A stretch of DNA of 11,922 bases from an uncultured Clostridia bacterium (GCA_910589115.1 CAJUSB010000102.1:1-11922), one strand, 5' to 3'. Positions 1-7,285 are shown, counted from the first letter of the stretch. Program-made: numbers and translations. Notes: generated by a model from the sequence alone, not told the origin.

Positions 1-111
1 CAAATCAGTCTGCCAGGCTTCTATAGTCCGATAGATTGGGAAACTTTTATTCAAATCATCAACTCCATTCTTCATACAATAAAACCGGTGGAGCCTCCAT
101 CGGTTTCATAA
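1..111 (+). other. ambiguous partial reading frames at left edge
   Basis: Two short frames run off the left edge. On the plus strand, frame 1 is open from base 1 to a TAA at 109-111 (36 codons). On the minus strand, an ATG at 75-73 opens 25 codons that continue past base 1, beginning MKNGVDDLNKSF. Both read as plausible protein and they cannot both be coding. The minus ATG has no well-spaced Shine-Dalgarno sequence. The plus frame ends inside the hairpin at 82-106. I recognise neither product. Confidence 0.25.
82..106. terminator. stem-loop, possible weak terminator
   Basis: AAACCG at 82-87 pairs with CGGTTT at 101-106, and TGGAG at 89-93 pairs with CTCCA at 95-99, with a G/T wobble between the two blocks. 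There is no clear T-run on the plus side (CATAATTAT follows). On the minus side only a TTTTATTG tract follows. It may end a gene lying beyond the left edge. Confidence 0.4.
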
Positions 112-365
112 TTATAATATATACGTGGAATTTCTTTCAAGACGGGAAATCAAAAGTCATTCGGAATTTATTTTCTTACGCGGTGAAAATTTATATTAAA
201 ATCTGCCCGAATATAACGGATAATATCATAAAAAAGTATTTTATGTATCCCGTATTATATTTAATATTTCCCATAGTGTAACAACAGTAAATATAAACCC
301 AATAGACAAATAAAGTTTCCAGATCATGAAATATTTTCCTTCCTTTAGAAACACCCGTATTATAT
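112..365. other. AT-rich intergenic stretch, no gene seen
   Basis: This stretch is strongly AT-rich with no ribosome binding site placed before a credible start. Frames open here (for example 36-281 plus and 191-421 minus) have low-complexity, Ile/Tyr/Phe-rich translations, and the minus one runs through the terminator at 366-400, so I treat them as chance. A 12-bp direct repeat CCCGTATTATAT occurs at 249-260 and 354-365. Its role is unknown. Confidence 0.5.
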
Positions 366-400
366 AAAAAAAGCCGATCACTTTCGACCGGCTCTTTTTT
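366..400 (-). terminator. rho-independent terminator of the five-gene operon
   Basis: AGCCGATC (372-379) pairs with GACCGGCT (386-393) around a 6-nt loop, including one G-U pair. On the minus strand the stem is followed by six T residues (371-366). On the plus strand it is followed by TTTTTT (395-400), so it could work in both directions. It lies 18 nt past the stop codon of the ligase-like gene. Confidence 0.88.
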
Positions 401-417
401 ATCATGGGTAAAATCAA

Positions 418-2736
418 TCAAATATCTTCCGAGAACTCTTCTACAAAATCTTCCTCAGTGAACATCTCGATACCCTTTTCTTTCGCAACCTTAGTCTTGG
501 TACTTTCATGACCGTAGCTTGGAACGATCAGGTAATCGAACTTCTTTCCGTCTACCAATTCCCAGCCAAGCTTCCGGATGAACTTCTGGGTTTCCTTGCT
601 CGGCATGCCGCCCGTATGGCCAACGGATTTCAGGTTCGCGAAATGTTCGGGGGTAGATTTCTTGCAGTATTTCGATGCAATAACAGAACATGCATAAATA
701 TAAGGGTCTGCCATATTCAAATATCTGCCCTCTTGAAAGAGTTTCTTTGCCGTTTCCGGTCCGATTCCGGGGATTCCGCAGTTTCCAATGAACTCATAAT
801 CCCACATGTCATTAATAGCATAAATAACATGGTCATGGAGCTCTCTCACCGCATCTTTTGAGTATCCGGCGCTTTCAAAATCATATAAATATACTAAACA
901 GTGATTGGCATTAGAGCATATTCCACAGTCAACAGATATCTCAACAATGCTAAATATATCGAGTCCGGCCTCTGTGAGCTTCATAGCCTCAACGTCTCCA
1001 ATGTTTTTAATTCCACATGCAGTAAGGATTGTCAGCAGCGCACCTGCTCTATTTGCCTTACAACCAGGATTTACACACTTAAGCTTCTTGGCTTCCCAGA
1101 TCATTTCCTTCCCACAAACTGGACAGGTCTTCGGCAGTTCAATCTTTTTTCCACCTTTCCGTTTTTCAATGGAAATGGAAGGAATCACATCCCCAACCCG
1201 GTGAATCCGAATCAGGTCTCCCTCTGCCAAATCGTATTTCTCAAAGATATCAGCAGACAATGCGGGAACGTGGTCATATTTTACGCCGTCAATCGCAACC
1301 GGTTCCTTCAGCACAATCTGAATCGTCCGGAACCCCTTCTTGCCGGAGGAAGGCTCGATCCCCTTCACTTCTCCAACCGCAGAAGCCGGGTCGAATTTCC
1401 AAGCAATCTGCCATTTATTTGTTCTGCCGCTTCGGCCAATGGTCTCCTGCTGTGCATCATCGGCGATCGACAATACCAGTCCGTCAATCGCATACGGAAG
1501 CTCATTGCGCTCATTATTCAGTTTCCTGAAGCGTCTTTCAATTTTCGTCAGGAGCAGATCGAGCGTCCCCTTATATACTCGGGTTTTCACCACATCGACA
1601 TTCCCAAACCGATCAATCAAATTCAGCCGGTCAACATACGTTCCTTCCAAGTCCTCCGTATTGATTGGATAGAAAGACAGGAATGGGACCAGATTGTCAT
1701 CCGGGTTGACGCAAAGCCGGTTAATCATCCCGGAAGCTGCGTGCCTCGGGGATACATACGGTTTCTCAAGATTGAGATATTGAGACGCTTTTTCTGCATC
1801 CTCGTAAGTGACGAACACCTCAAACTGGCATCCAAACGGAGTATCAGAAATGGGCTTCTCATCGGTCAGCCGGATATGATTAAGCCCCTTAACCAGAATG
1901 GATTTCTTCTCATCCCCACGAAGAAGGGGATTGTTCAGGCAGTTATTCGTATCCACTTCTCCACGGAGTGCAACGCCATCCAATTTCGGCATCGCAACAA
2001 TGGACAGTTCATCAGCGTGATTCAATCCGAGTGCCTTATAGCAGCGTTTCAGCCACGCCTCTACCGAATCGGTTTCTTTCACACCTTCGGGAAGGGTATC
2101 ATTTGGATGAAGGATATAGCACTTGTCCATGTTGATCGCCAAATTCGGATACACATCCAAGGCTGCATCGTATTCATCCATTGAGGGGAGATTTTCAACT
2201 TTGATCTGCTTAAAATGAATATCAGGTGAAAGAGGCTTCCCCTTTTCTGCACCGGAAATATGCACAGTCGGCTGGTTGATACCAACGTAAGTCACATTAT
2301 TGTGCCAGGAAGGAACTATAAAATAATCTCCGCAAAGATAAATCGTATCCATACCTTTTGCCAGCATATTCCCTAAATCTTCCTGATAAAATGCTACCTG
2401 ATCAACATGGCTTATAATCTCCTCTTCATCAGTAAATTCACGAAGTTTCGAGAGCCGTTCCTGTCGCTGTGTAATTGCTTCCACATCAACACAGTCACCG
2501 TTAAACTCAACGCCGAAAATACTGCAAAGCCTTTGCTGGAAATCATCTGCATTTTCATCCAATGCTTCAACTGCATCTGCTTCAACATAAAAGAATCTGC
2601 CCCGCAGCCATTTTATAAGCTGTCCCTTTTTATAATATTCGACTACCTTTTCCAAATCAAAATGTTCCTGAAGCTGCTTTATATTACGTACCTCTGCACC
2701 ATCCGCCATAACCAGACGTATCATGATATTTGACAT
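418..2736 (-). CDS. divergent NAD-dependent DNA ligase (LigA-like) with extra N-terminal module
   Basis: A 772-residue protein related to NAD-dependent DNA ligases, which seal nicks through an enzyme-AMP intermediate. Visible in order: an N-terminal module (about 1-80) absent from ordinary LigA; a possible reduced Ia-like segment around DEYD (187-190); the adenylation motif KLDG with the presumed AMP-accepting lysine at K251; the NPRNAAAG counterpart SPRHAASG (about 329-336); IDGLVLS (417-423); QIAWKF (443-448); an OB-like region ending in RVGDVIPS; a Cys4 zinc finger (C538, C541, C554, C559); helix-hairpin-helix segments including GIPGIGPETA; and a C-terminal BRCT-like domain (about 698-768). 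In LigA the DGVVIK motif ends in a conserved lysine (K290 in E. coli), and here that position is serine 423. Usual LigA is about 650-690 residues. The start is the ATG at 2736, 8 nt after AAGGGTG; a TTG at 2757 is less suitable. Last gene of the operon. Ligase ancestry is clear, activity is not. Confidence 0.9.
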   Translation of the reverse strand: MSNIMIRLVMADGAEVRNIKQLQEHFDLEKVVEYYKKGQLIKWLRGRFFYVEADAVEALDENADDFQQRLCSIFGVEFNGDCVDVEAITQRQERLSKLREFTDEEEIISHVDQVAFYQEDLGNMLAKGMDTIYLCGDYFIVPSWHNNVTYVGINQPTVHISGAEKGKPLSPDIHFKQIKVENLPSMDEYDAALDVYPNLAINMDKCYILHPNDTLPEGVKETDSVEAWLKRCYKALGLNHADELSIVAMPKLDGVALRGEVDTNNCLNNPLLRGDEKKSILVKGLNHIRLTDEKPISDTPFGCQFEVFVTYEDAEKASQYLNLEKPYVSPRHAASGMINRLCVNPDDNLVPFLSFYPINTEDLEGTYVDRLNLIDRFGNVDVVKTRVYKGTLDLLLTKIERRFRKLNNERNELPYAIDGLVLSIADDAQQETIGRSGRTNKWQIAWKFDPASAVGEVKGIEPSSGKKGFRTIQIVLKEPVAIDGVKYDHVPALSADIFEKYDLAEGDLIRIHRVGDVIPSISIEKRKGGKKIELPKTCPVCGKEMIWEAKKLKCVNPGCKANRAGALLTILTACGIKNIGDVEAMKLTEAGLDIFSIVEISVDCGICSNANHCLVYLYDFESAGYSKDAVRELHDHVIYAINDMWDYEFIGNCGIPGIGPETAKKLFQEGRYLNMADPYIYACSVIASKYCKKSTPEHFANLKSVGHTGGMPSKETQKFIRKLGWELVDGKKFDYLIVPSYGHESTKTKVAKEKGIEMFTEEDFVEEFSEDI

Positions 2737-2744
2737 TTCATTTT

Positions 2745-2751
2745 CACCCTT
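2745..2751 (-). promoter_or_regulatory. ribosome binding site deciding the ligase-like start
   Basis: AAGGGTG on the minus strand lies 8 nt before the ATG at 2736. The alternative TTG at 2757, directly after the upstream stop codon, lies upstream of this site, so the shorter 772-residue product is preferred. Confidence 0.7.
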
Positions 2752-2757
2752 ATACAA

Positions 2758-2970
2758 CTATTTATTGAAACACGAATCGTTAAAAAAGAGGAGCGGATTC
2801 TTTTTTACACCTGATTTACTATCTTCAGAGCGTCTTTTATTAAGGCATTTATCACAAACAAAACGATCTTTTATTATTAAATCGCTTGCAGAAATACAGT
2901 CACCCGTAATGTTACAAAATAGCTCGCCGCATTCCTTACACTTTCTCATATTCAATGTACTGATAGGCAA
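2758..2970 (-). CDS. small Cys4 zinc-binding protein
   Basis: A 70-residue protein with two CxxC pairs, CKEC (C11, C14) and CDKC (C39, C42). The roughly 24-residue spacing suits one zinc ribbon or treble-clef site, with additional cysteines at 19, 25 and 67. The tail is lysine-rich. I do not recognise the family; such small zinc proteins often act as nucleic-acid or protein adaptors, which is only an inference here. The start is a TTG at 2970, chosen because GGAGGAG sits 6 nt upstream and directly follows the stop of the previous gene. The next ATG, at 2949, would be poorly placed. It lies between the effector-like gene and the ligase-like gene, with 13 nt before it and only 21 nt from its stop to the ligase ATG, so co-translation with both is likely. 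Confidence 0.75.
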   Translation of the reverse strand: MPISTLNMRKCKECGELFCNITGDCISASDLIIKDRFVCDKCLNKRRSEDSKSGVKKNPLLFFNDSCFNK

Positions 2971-2976
2971 TGTTTT

Positions 2977-2983
2977 CTCCTCC
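2977..2983 (-). promoter_or_regulatory. strong ribosome binding site supporting a TTG start
   Basis: GGAGGAG on the minus strand is immediately downstream of the TAA that ends the 510-residue gene and 6 nt before the TTG at 2970. It is the main evidence that the small zinc-binding protein is translated from a TTG codon. Confidence 0.8.
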
Positions 2984-4516
2984 TTATCCGAAGAGTGCTC
3001 TTCCGAGTCCTCTCAAAGCAGAACCAATATTGCGTGCAATTTTTTTACCGGTTTCTTTCACACCGTTATAAATTTTCGAGGCAACTGTTTTTGCAGTTTG
3101 GACTGCTTTTTTAGCTCCTTCGTAAACAGTCTGCCCAAATTTAGAACCTGCTAAATAACCAATCGTTCCGCCTGCCAGACCTCCGACAACCGGTCCCACG
3201 ATCGGAACCCAGCTCAACGCTGCAGCTCCGGCGGTTGCACCAGCAACGCCCCATCCAAGGCCATAAGTCATTGAAACAGTGTTGCAGCCCATCTGGTCAA
3301 GTCCCTCAAGAGGCGTTAATTCACCCGTTGCAACTTTTGCCATAACCTTTACATTTTCGATTGCAACGCAGGCAATATTCGCAATCGTGCCGACCGGCGT
3401 TCCCGGAGGGATCATGCCGATCATCCCCTTTTCTGCGGCGACCTTTATTGCACCTGCGGCAGCCGATTTAACACCGGCATCCACACCGGTTTCCAGTGCC
3501 GTTTGCACGATTTCTTCCGGTTCAATCGGTTCATCCGCCGCAAGTTTTGCTGCCATATGGAATCCTGCGCCGATTGCCGCTCCTGATAGGCCAGCCAGCG
3601 CGGCTTGCCTGCCGATGTATTTTGTCATGATCCGGGAGTCATACGAACCCCAGCTAACCTCTGGCAAAATCTTGTCTTCCTGCGTGCGGATTTGTATTTC
3701 TTTTGCCTGCGCTTTGCTCAGCGGCTTGGAAGAAACCGGAACTTTTTTTGTGCCGCCAATGCTGGATACGACTGTTTTACCCGGAAATGCCGCTTGTACC
3801 TGTTCTACCTGTTCCGGCGGGACAAGGATTGTCTGATTGTTATAATTGCCGCGTCTTAGCATTTGGATCGTTGCTTCTGCATCCGCACCATATTTGCACT
3901 GGTACTGATGTACGATTTTATCTGCCTGATCGCGGATCACCACATCAAAAGAATTCTTGCCGTAAACCTGCCCCGGTTCCGGCGCGCAAACCTCCGCCCG
4001 AAACGGCGATCCGTTCGCTTCCGCTGCCAGATTAAATGAATTCGCGTGGTGCTGCTCCGCGATAAATCCATCAAGATTCCACTGCTGGCTCAGCTCGCCG
4101 CCCTGCGTTGTCACAGCGCGGATCATTTGTGCATTCGCATGTTTCAGCGCAGTATCCATGCTGTTTAGACGCTGCGCATAGGCCGCCGCAGACAGCCCTG
4201 TAGCGGCTTCCTGCGTCTTTTCGGCAAACCATTCCTCGGAGGTCACCCCCCTCTTTCTAGCGTCTTTTAAGGACGCCAAATTTTCATCGTATTGGCGGAT
4301 CGTTTCCACCGTTTCACGGCTTAAACGCTCGGCTTCCTCTTCACTTATTTTGGGCATTTCCGCAAGGAAACGCGCTTTAAGCCATGCCTGATCGCTTTGC
4401 GCGGCAGGCTTTTTACTGTATTCCTTCATGAAGCGTATCAACAGCTTTTTTAGATCCTTTGCCTCTGAAATGCTAAAGCCATCCAGTTCCATTACCTGAT
4501 CCTTTTGCTCTATCAT
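2984..4516 (-). CDS. putative nuclease-like protein with glycine-zipper membrane-type C-terminus
   Basis: A 510-residue protein of no family I can name. Residues 1-135 are charged and helical. Residues about 146-235 look like a PD-(D/E)XK-type core: GFIAEQHH (150-157), FRAEV (172-176), SFDVVI with D191, then YQCKYG with Q206 and K208, in beta-strand-like surroundings. This gives a D-x14-Q-x-K arrangement. After a linker, residues 303-330 and especially 416-460 are rich in Gly, Ala and Val, forming a glycine-zipper-like hydrophobic segment (GVAGATAGAAALSWVPIVGP, then VVGGLAGG). The last 50 residues are basic amphipathic helix (GAKKAVQTAKTVASKIYNGV onward). The start ATG at 4516 has GGAG 8 nt upstream, directly after the AAA gene's stop. 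Nuclease and membrane roles are inferred from motifs. It sits 12 nt after the AAA+ gene, suggesting that ATPase acts on it or with it. Confidence 0.85.
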   Translation of the reverse strand: MIEQKDQVMELDGFSISEAKDLKKLLIRFMKEYSKKPAAQSDQAWLKARFLAEMPKISEEEAERLSRETVETIRQYDENLASLKDARKRGVTSEEWFAEKTQEAATGLSAAAYAQRLNSMDTALKHANAQMIRAVTTQGGELSQQWNLDGFIAEQHHANSFNLAAEANGSPFRAEVCAPEPGQVYGKNSFDVVIRDQADKIVHQYQCKYGADAEATIQMLRRGNYNNQTILVPPEQVEQVQAAFPGKTVVSSIGGTKKVPVSSKPLSKAQAKEIQIRTQEDKILPEVSWGSYDSRIMTKYIGRQAALAGLSGAAIGAGFHMAAKLAADEPIEPEEIVQTALETGVDAGVKSAAAGAIKVAAEKGMIGMIPPGTPVGTIANIACVAIENVKVMAKVATGELTPLEGLDQMGCNTVSMTYGLGWGVAGATAGAAALSWVPIVGPVVGGLAGGTIGYLAGSKFGQTVYEGAKKAVQTAKTVASKIYNGVKETGKKIARNIGSALRGLGRALFG

Positions 4517-4528
4517 ATCATTTTCTCC

Positions 4529-6040
4529 TTATCGCGATGCATTTTTGAATTTACGGATTTCATACTCCTTTTGCATTTTATCAATCGTATCCTTCATGAT
4601 TTCCGAAAGCGGATGTGTATTCTTGATTGCTTCCAGCAGACAATCCGTTGTTAATTTTGATTTTCTATCTGCAAATGCCTTTTCTACGCTTTCCCTCACA
4701 ACGCCCTCAATATCTGCGCCGCTAAATCCTTTTGTATGCTCCAATAGCTTGTCTATCTGGATGTCAGAAAGATCATTTGGGCGGCGCTTTTTGATATGGA
4801 TTTCAAAGATTGTTTTCTGCTCTGCGCGTTTTGGAAGTCCGACGTAAAAGATTTCGTCAAAGCGTCCTTTACGAAGCAGCTCCGGCGGTAAATTCATAAT
4901 ATCATTTGCAGTTGCTACAACAAAAACAGGCGTATCCTTTTCCTGAAGCCAGGTCAAAAAGCTGCCGAAAAGCCGGGTGGTAACTTCTGCGCCAGAGCCT
5001 TCACCGCCGATGCCTGCAAATGCCTTTTCTAATTCATCTACCCAGAGTACACACGGCGAAATTGCTTCCGTAAGTTCAATCGCTTTGCGCATATTTGATT
5101 CCGATTCTCCAATATATTTGCCGAGCAGGCGTCCCATATCCAACCGAAGCAACGGGATGTTAAACAGTTTTGCTGCGGCTTTTGCGCTGATCGATTTTCC
5201 GCAGCCGGAGAGCCCGGCAATCAATACGCCTTTGGGCATATCTACGCCAAAGTCTTTTGCACCTTCCATATCAGACAACACTTTTTCCTTTTGCTGAAGC
5301 CAATCTTTTAGGTTTTCCAAACCGCCGATATCTTCCAGGGATTCTTTGGGAGTGACCATTTCTAAAATACCGGCCTTCTTGATCATTTGCTGCTTTTGCT
5401 CAAAAATACATCCGATTTGAGAACGCGTAATATCTTCGTTTTTGGAGAAAATAAGCTTCAGGATATTCTGAATTTCAAATTCAGATAGACCCTTAAATGC
5501 ATTTGCATAGTCCTTGATTAGACGGTCCGGGAAGTGGATCTCATGTTCTTTTGCAAGTCTCTGGATGATATCCAAAATCTCTGCGTCCGTCAAATAATCC
5601 ATTTCAATTACCGTGATGTATTTCTCAATTTCCTTTGGAATTCGCAGGATAGGAGATAAAATAAAAATTGTTGCGCGAAGCAATCCGCTGTTGATCCGTT
5701 CCGCCCATTTCTTCAGTCGTGCAATGACTGCTGGATCATCCATAAATGTGTCGATATTCTTAAAAAGCAGTAATTGGTAACCAGATTCATTTTCCGAAGC
5801 ACTCAGCTGGTTGTCAAGAATTACGTCAAGAGGCATACCAGCATCATATTTGATTTTTCCAGTACAGATATCGCAGATGCGGTCCGTACCATCCCATTCC
5901 AAGGCTGTGCAGTGTCCCAGATTCTCGGCTGATATGCTGCGTATTGTTTCTCGCGCCTTTCCCTCCTCGAATGTGTTCAAGTATAGAATAGGGAACCCTG
6001 CCTCCATGTAGTGTAAAATACGGTTTTCAAAAGCTGTCAT
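4529..6040 (-). CDS. Ycf46-like AAA+ ATPase
   Basis: A 503-residue AAA+ ATPase with the architecture of the Ycf46 group within the FtsH/Cdc48-type ATPases. The N-terminal half (1-220) is a degenerate ATPase-like domain (FPILYLNTFEE, TALEWDG, LLFKNIDTFMDDPAV, ILSPILRIPKEIEK). The C-terminal half is an active-looking AAA module: Walker A GLSGCGKS (276-283), Walker B VLWVDELE (331-338), sensor 1 asparagine N380, arginine-finger candidates R390 and R393 in LLRKGRFDE, and the sensor 2 GAD (441-443). No transmembrane helix or metalloprotease motif is seen, so it is probably a cytosolic remodeller rather than FtsH. Its ATG at 6040 lies inside the end of the preceding gene (14-nt overlap), with AAGGAGGAG upstream, so translation is coupled. 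By context it is the energy-using component of the operon; its substrate is unknown. Confidence 0.93.
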   Translation of the reverse strand: MTAFENRILHYMEAGFPILYLNTFEEGKARETIRSISAENLGHCTALEWDGTDRICDICTGKIKYDAGMPLDVILDNQLSASENESGYQLLLFKNIDTFMDDPAVIARLKKWAERINSGLLRATIFILSPILRIPKEIEKYITVIEMDYLTDAEILDIIQRLAKEHEIHFPDRLIKDYANAFKGLSEFEIQNILKLIFSKNEDITRSQIGCIFEQKQQMIKKAGILEMVTPKESLEDIGGLENLKDWLQQKEKVLSDMEGAKDFGVDMPKGVLIAGLSGCGKSISAKAAAKLFNIPLLRLDMGRLLGKYIGESESNMRKAIELTEAISPCVLWVDELEKAFAGIGGEGSGAEVTTRLFGSFLTWLQEKDTPVFVVATANDIMNLPPELLRKGRFDEIFYVGLPKRAEQKTIFEIHIKKRRPNDLSDIQIDKLLEHTKGFSGADIEGVVRESVEKAFADRKSKLTTDCLLEAIKNTHPLSEIMKDTIDKMQKEYEIRKFKNASR

Positions 6041-6782
6041 TTTTTCTTTGCTCCTCCTTGTGGTAAATATAAGGTTGATAATCGTCTAGCTCCTTATTAC
6101 AAAGTTTTGCAATCAGTTGCTGTAGTGTTTCCTGCTCTCGAAAAGAGAGTGAATAAGGTTCATTCGTGGTTACATAGGATTGAATATCTTCCAGCGGATA
6201 CAAAATAGCGCAGCCGGAGCACAGCTCCCAGGCAGCCAGATAAAGGGCTTGATTCTGGAATTCCACGGAATATGGAACGCACTCACTTGATTGCTGGACA
6301 TCATTAAAACACAATGTGATCCGGTGGCTGTACTCAATGCTGGATAACAGATCTTCTACCAATTTGACAGTGACTCCCGTGACGCTGCCGAGCAGTTCCG
6401 GCATGCGGCGCAGAACCGTTCGAGCGCGTTCGCGCATTTCCGGGCGAAGCTGCGAAAGCAGGATTTCTACAATAGCTGCCTGATCAGCTGTGTACAGAAT
6501 TCGACTGCTTAAAAGAAGCTTCGCCAAAATGAAACTCCCGCCTAGTTCTATCTCCGGTTTCAAATTCGGATTTTTCAGGAAATACGAATCTCTTTTCCTG
6601 TCATACATCACCTCCTGCAAAGAAAAGTTTTCGCTGAGAAGGTTTCGAATATCGGTGATATATCTGTCAAACGTCCATTCCTCAATTTCGTATTCCATGC
6701 AGAAGGTCGATTTGCAAATATAATCACCCTTTGATAGCTTTTGATACAGAATCATCATCCGCTGTGCTTTGTTTAGCTTCAA
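6027..6782 (-). CDS. WYL-type transcriptional regulator
   Basis: A 251-residue protein with the layout of WYL-family regulators. Residues 1-70 look like a winged helix-turn-helix (KAQRMMILYQKLSKG, then EEWTFDRYITDIRNLL, close to the family's usual RTFQRDI.DI pattern). A helical linker follows, and a WYL-like ligand domain spans about 140-206. The WYL signature itself is degenerate, reading QALYLAAWE (178-186), followed by LYPLEDI. Such regulators often control phage-defence operons and may bind nucleic acid or nucleotides. The start is a TTG at 6782 because the HTH begins right there; the next in-frame ATGs at residues 9-10 would cut it. GGAGG lies 12 nt upstream, which is rather far. It is the first gene of the operon, and a perfect palindrome just upstream of the -10 box fits autoregulation. 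Confidence 0.8.
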   Translation of the reverse strand: MKLNKAQRMMILYQKLSKGDYICKSTFCMEYEIEEWTFDRYITDIRNLLSENFSLQEVMYDRKRDSYFLKNPNLKPEIELGGSFILAKLLLSSRILYTADQAAIVEILLSQLRPEMRERARTVLRRMPELLGSVTGVTVKLVEDLLSSIEYSHRITLCFNDVQQSSECVPYSVEFQNQALYLAAWELCSGCAILYPLEDIQSYVTTNEPYSLSFREQETLQQLIAKLCNKELDDYQPYIYHKEEQRKNDSF

Positions 6783-6805
6783 CCCTCTCGCCCCCCTCCG
6801 AGGCT

Positions 6806-6811
6806 ATTATA
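6806..6811 (-). promoter_or_regulatory. -10 box of the operon promoter
   Basis: A perfect TATAAT on the minus strand. No good -35 hexamer lies 16-18 nt upstream, where the palindrome at 6823-6837 sits instead, so activation or repression by a bound protein is plausible. The predicted transcript start near 6799 would leave only about 17 nt of leader before the TTG start. Confidence 0.6.
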
Positions 6812-6822
6812 CAAAATGACCC

Positions 6823-6837
6823 CCACAAATTTTGTGG
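6823..6837. promoter_or_regulatory. 15-bp perfect palindrome, candidate operator
   Basis: CCACAAA (6823-6829), a central T, then TTTGTGG (6831-6837) form a perfect inverted repeat occupying the -35 region of the operon promoter. Two further palindromes follow on the side of the divergent XRE gene: AGAAAA-A-TTTTCT at 6841-6853 and CAAAAATTTTTG at 6866-6877. The first is GC-containing and the most likely protein site; the AT-only ones could be chance. The binding protein (WYL regulator or XRE protein) is not determined. Confidence 0.6.
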
Positions 6838-6979
6838 TTCAGAAAAATTTTCTTTCAAAATAGGGCAAAAATTTTTGATAACCCTGTTTTATATTTATCA
6901 TTATATATTATAAATCTATAGATGTAAATATCTTTTCCGATTTTTGCTAAAGTTATAGAAAAACGGAAGAGGTATTGCT
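6838..6979 (+). promoter_or_regulatory. divergent AT-rich promoter region of the XRE gene
   Basis: A very AT-rich stretch between the divergent regulators. TTGATA at 6875-6880 is a possible -35 and AT-rich hexamers near 6900-6914 are possible -10 boxes, but spacing is poor and I cannot fix a promoter. ATCTATAGAT at 6914-6923 is a 10-bp palindrome, a candidate autoregulatory site for the XRE protein. GAGG lies 7 nt before the ATG at 6980. Confidence 0.45.
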
Positions 6980-7285
6980 ATGAATGTAGGAAAACGAATT
7001 ACAGCACTGCGCGAAGCCAGAGGCATCACGACCAACCGCCTTGCGAACCTATGTGGCCTGTCACAAAGTTTTATCCGTTCGGTTGAACTGGGGGAAAAAG
7101 GAATCACCGTTGAAAGCCTGAATCTGATTTGTGACACACTCAAAATTTCACTGAAGGACTTCTTTGATGTACCGGAGGATACGCCGGTTGCCGGACAGGA
7201 AGAACTGATCCGCATGATTGATAATCTAAATGTGCGTCAGCGGGAATCACTTATGGCGTTTCTGAGAACCATTATAAGAGGATAG
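6980..7285 (+). CDS. XRE/Cro-type HTH regulator
   Basis: A 101-residue DNA-binding protein. Residues 4-62 form a typical XRE (lambda repressor-like) helix-turn-helix: GKRITALREARGITTNRLAN, then LCGLSQSFIRSVELGEKGIT with the recognition helix around SQSFIRSVE, then LNLICDTLKISLKDFF. The short C-terminus (63-101) carries a helix rich in Arg/Glu, probably for dimerisation. No peptidase or other domain is fused. The start ATG has GAGG at good spacing. It diverges from the WYL-headed operon across a 197-bp regulatory region, and the Rpn gene follows on the same strand but with its own promoter. Likely a repressor of itself and perhaps of the divergent operon; the targets are inferred. Confidence 0.93.
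   Translation: MNVGKRITALREARGITTNRLANLCGLSQSFIRSVELGEKGITVESLNLICDTLKISLKDFFDVPEDTPVAGQEELIRMIDNLNVRQRESLMAFLRTIIRG

Noticed and set aside
191..421. Minus-strand 76-codon frame left of the ligase-like gene
   Set aside because: It runs through the strong terminator hairpin and is dominated by Ile, Tyr and Phe from AT-rich DNA.
901..2184. Long plus-strand frame (427 codons) antisense to the ligase-like gene
   Set aside because: It lies wholly within the ligase-like gene, whose domains are clear, has no ribosome binding site, and its composition is typical of an antisense shadow.
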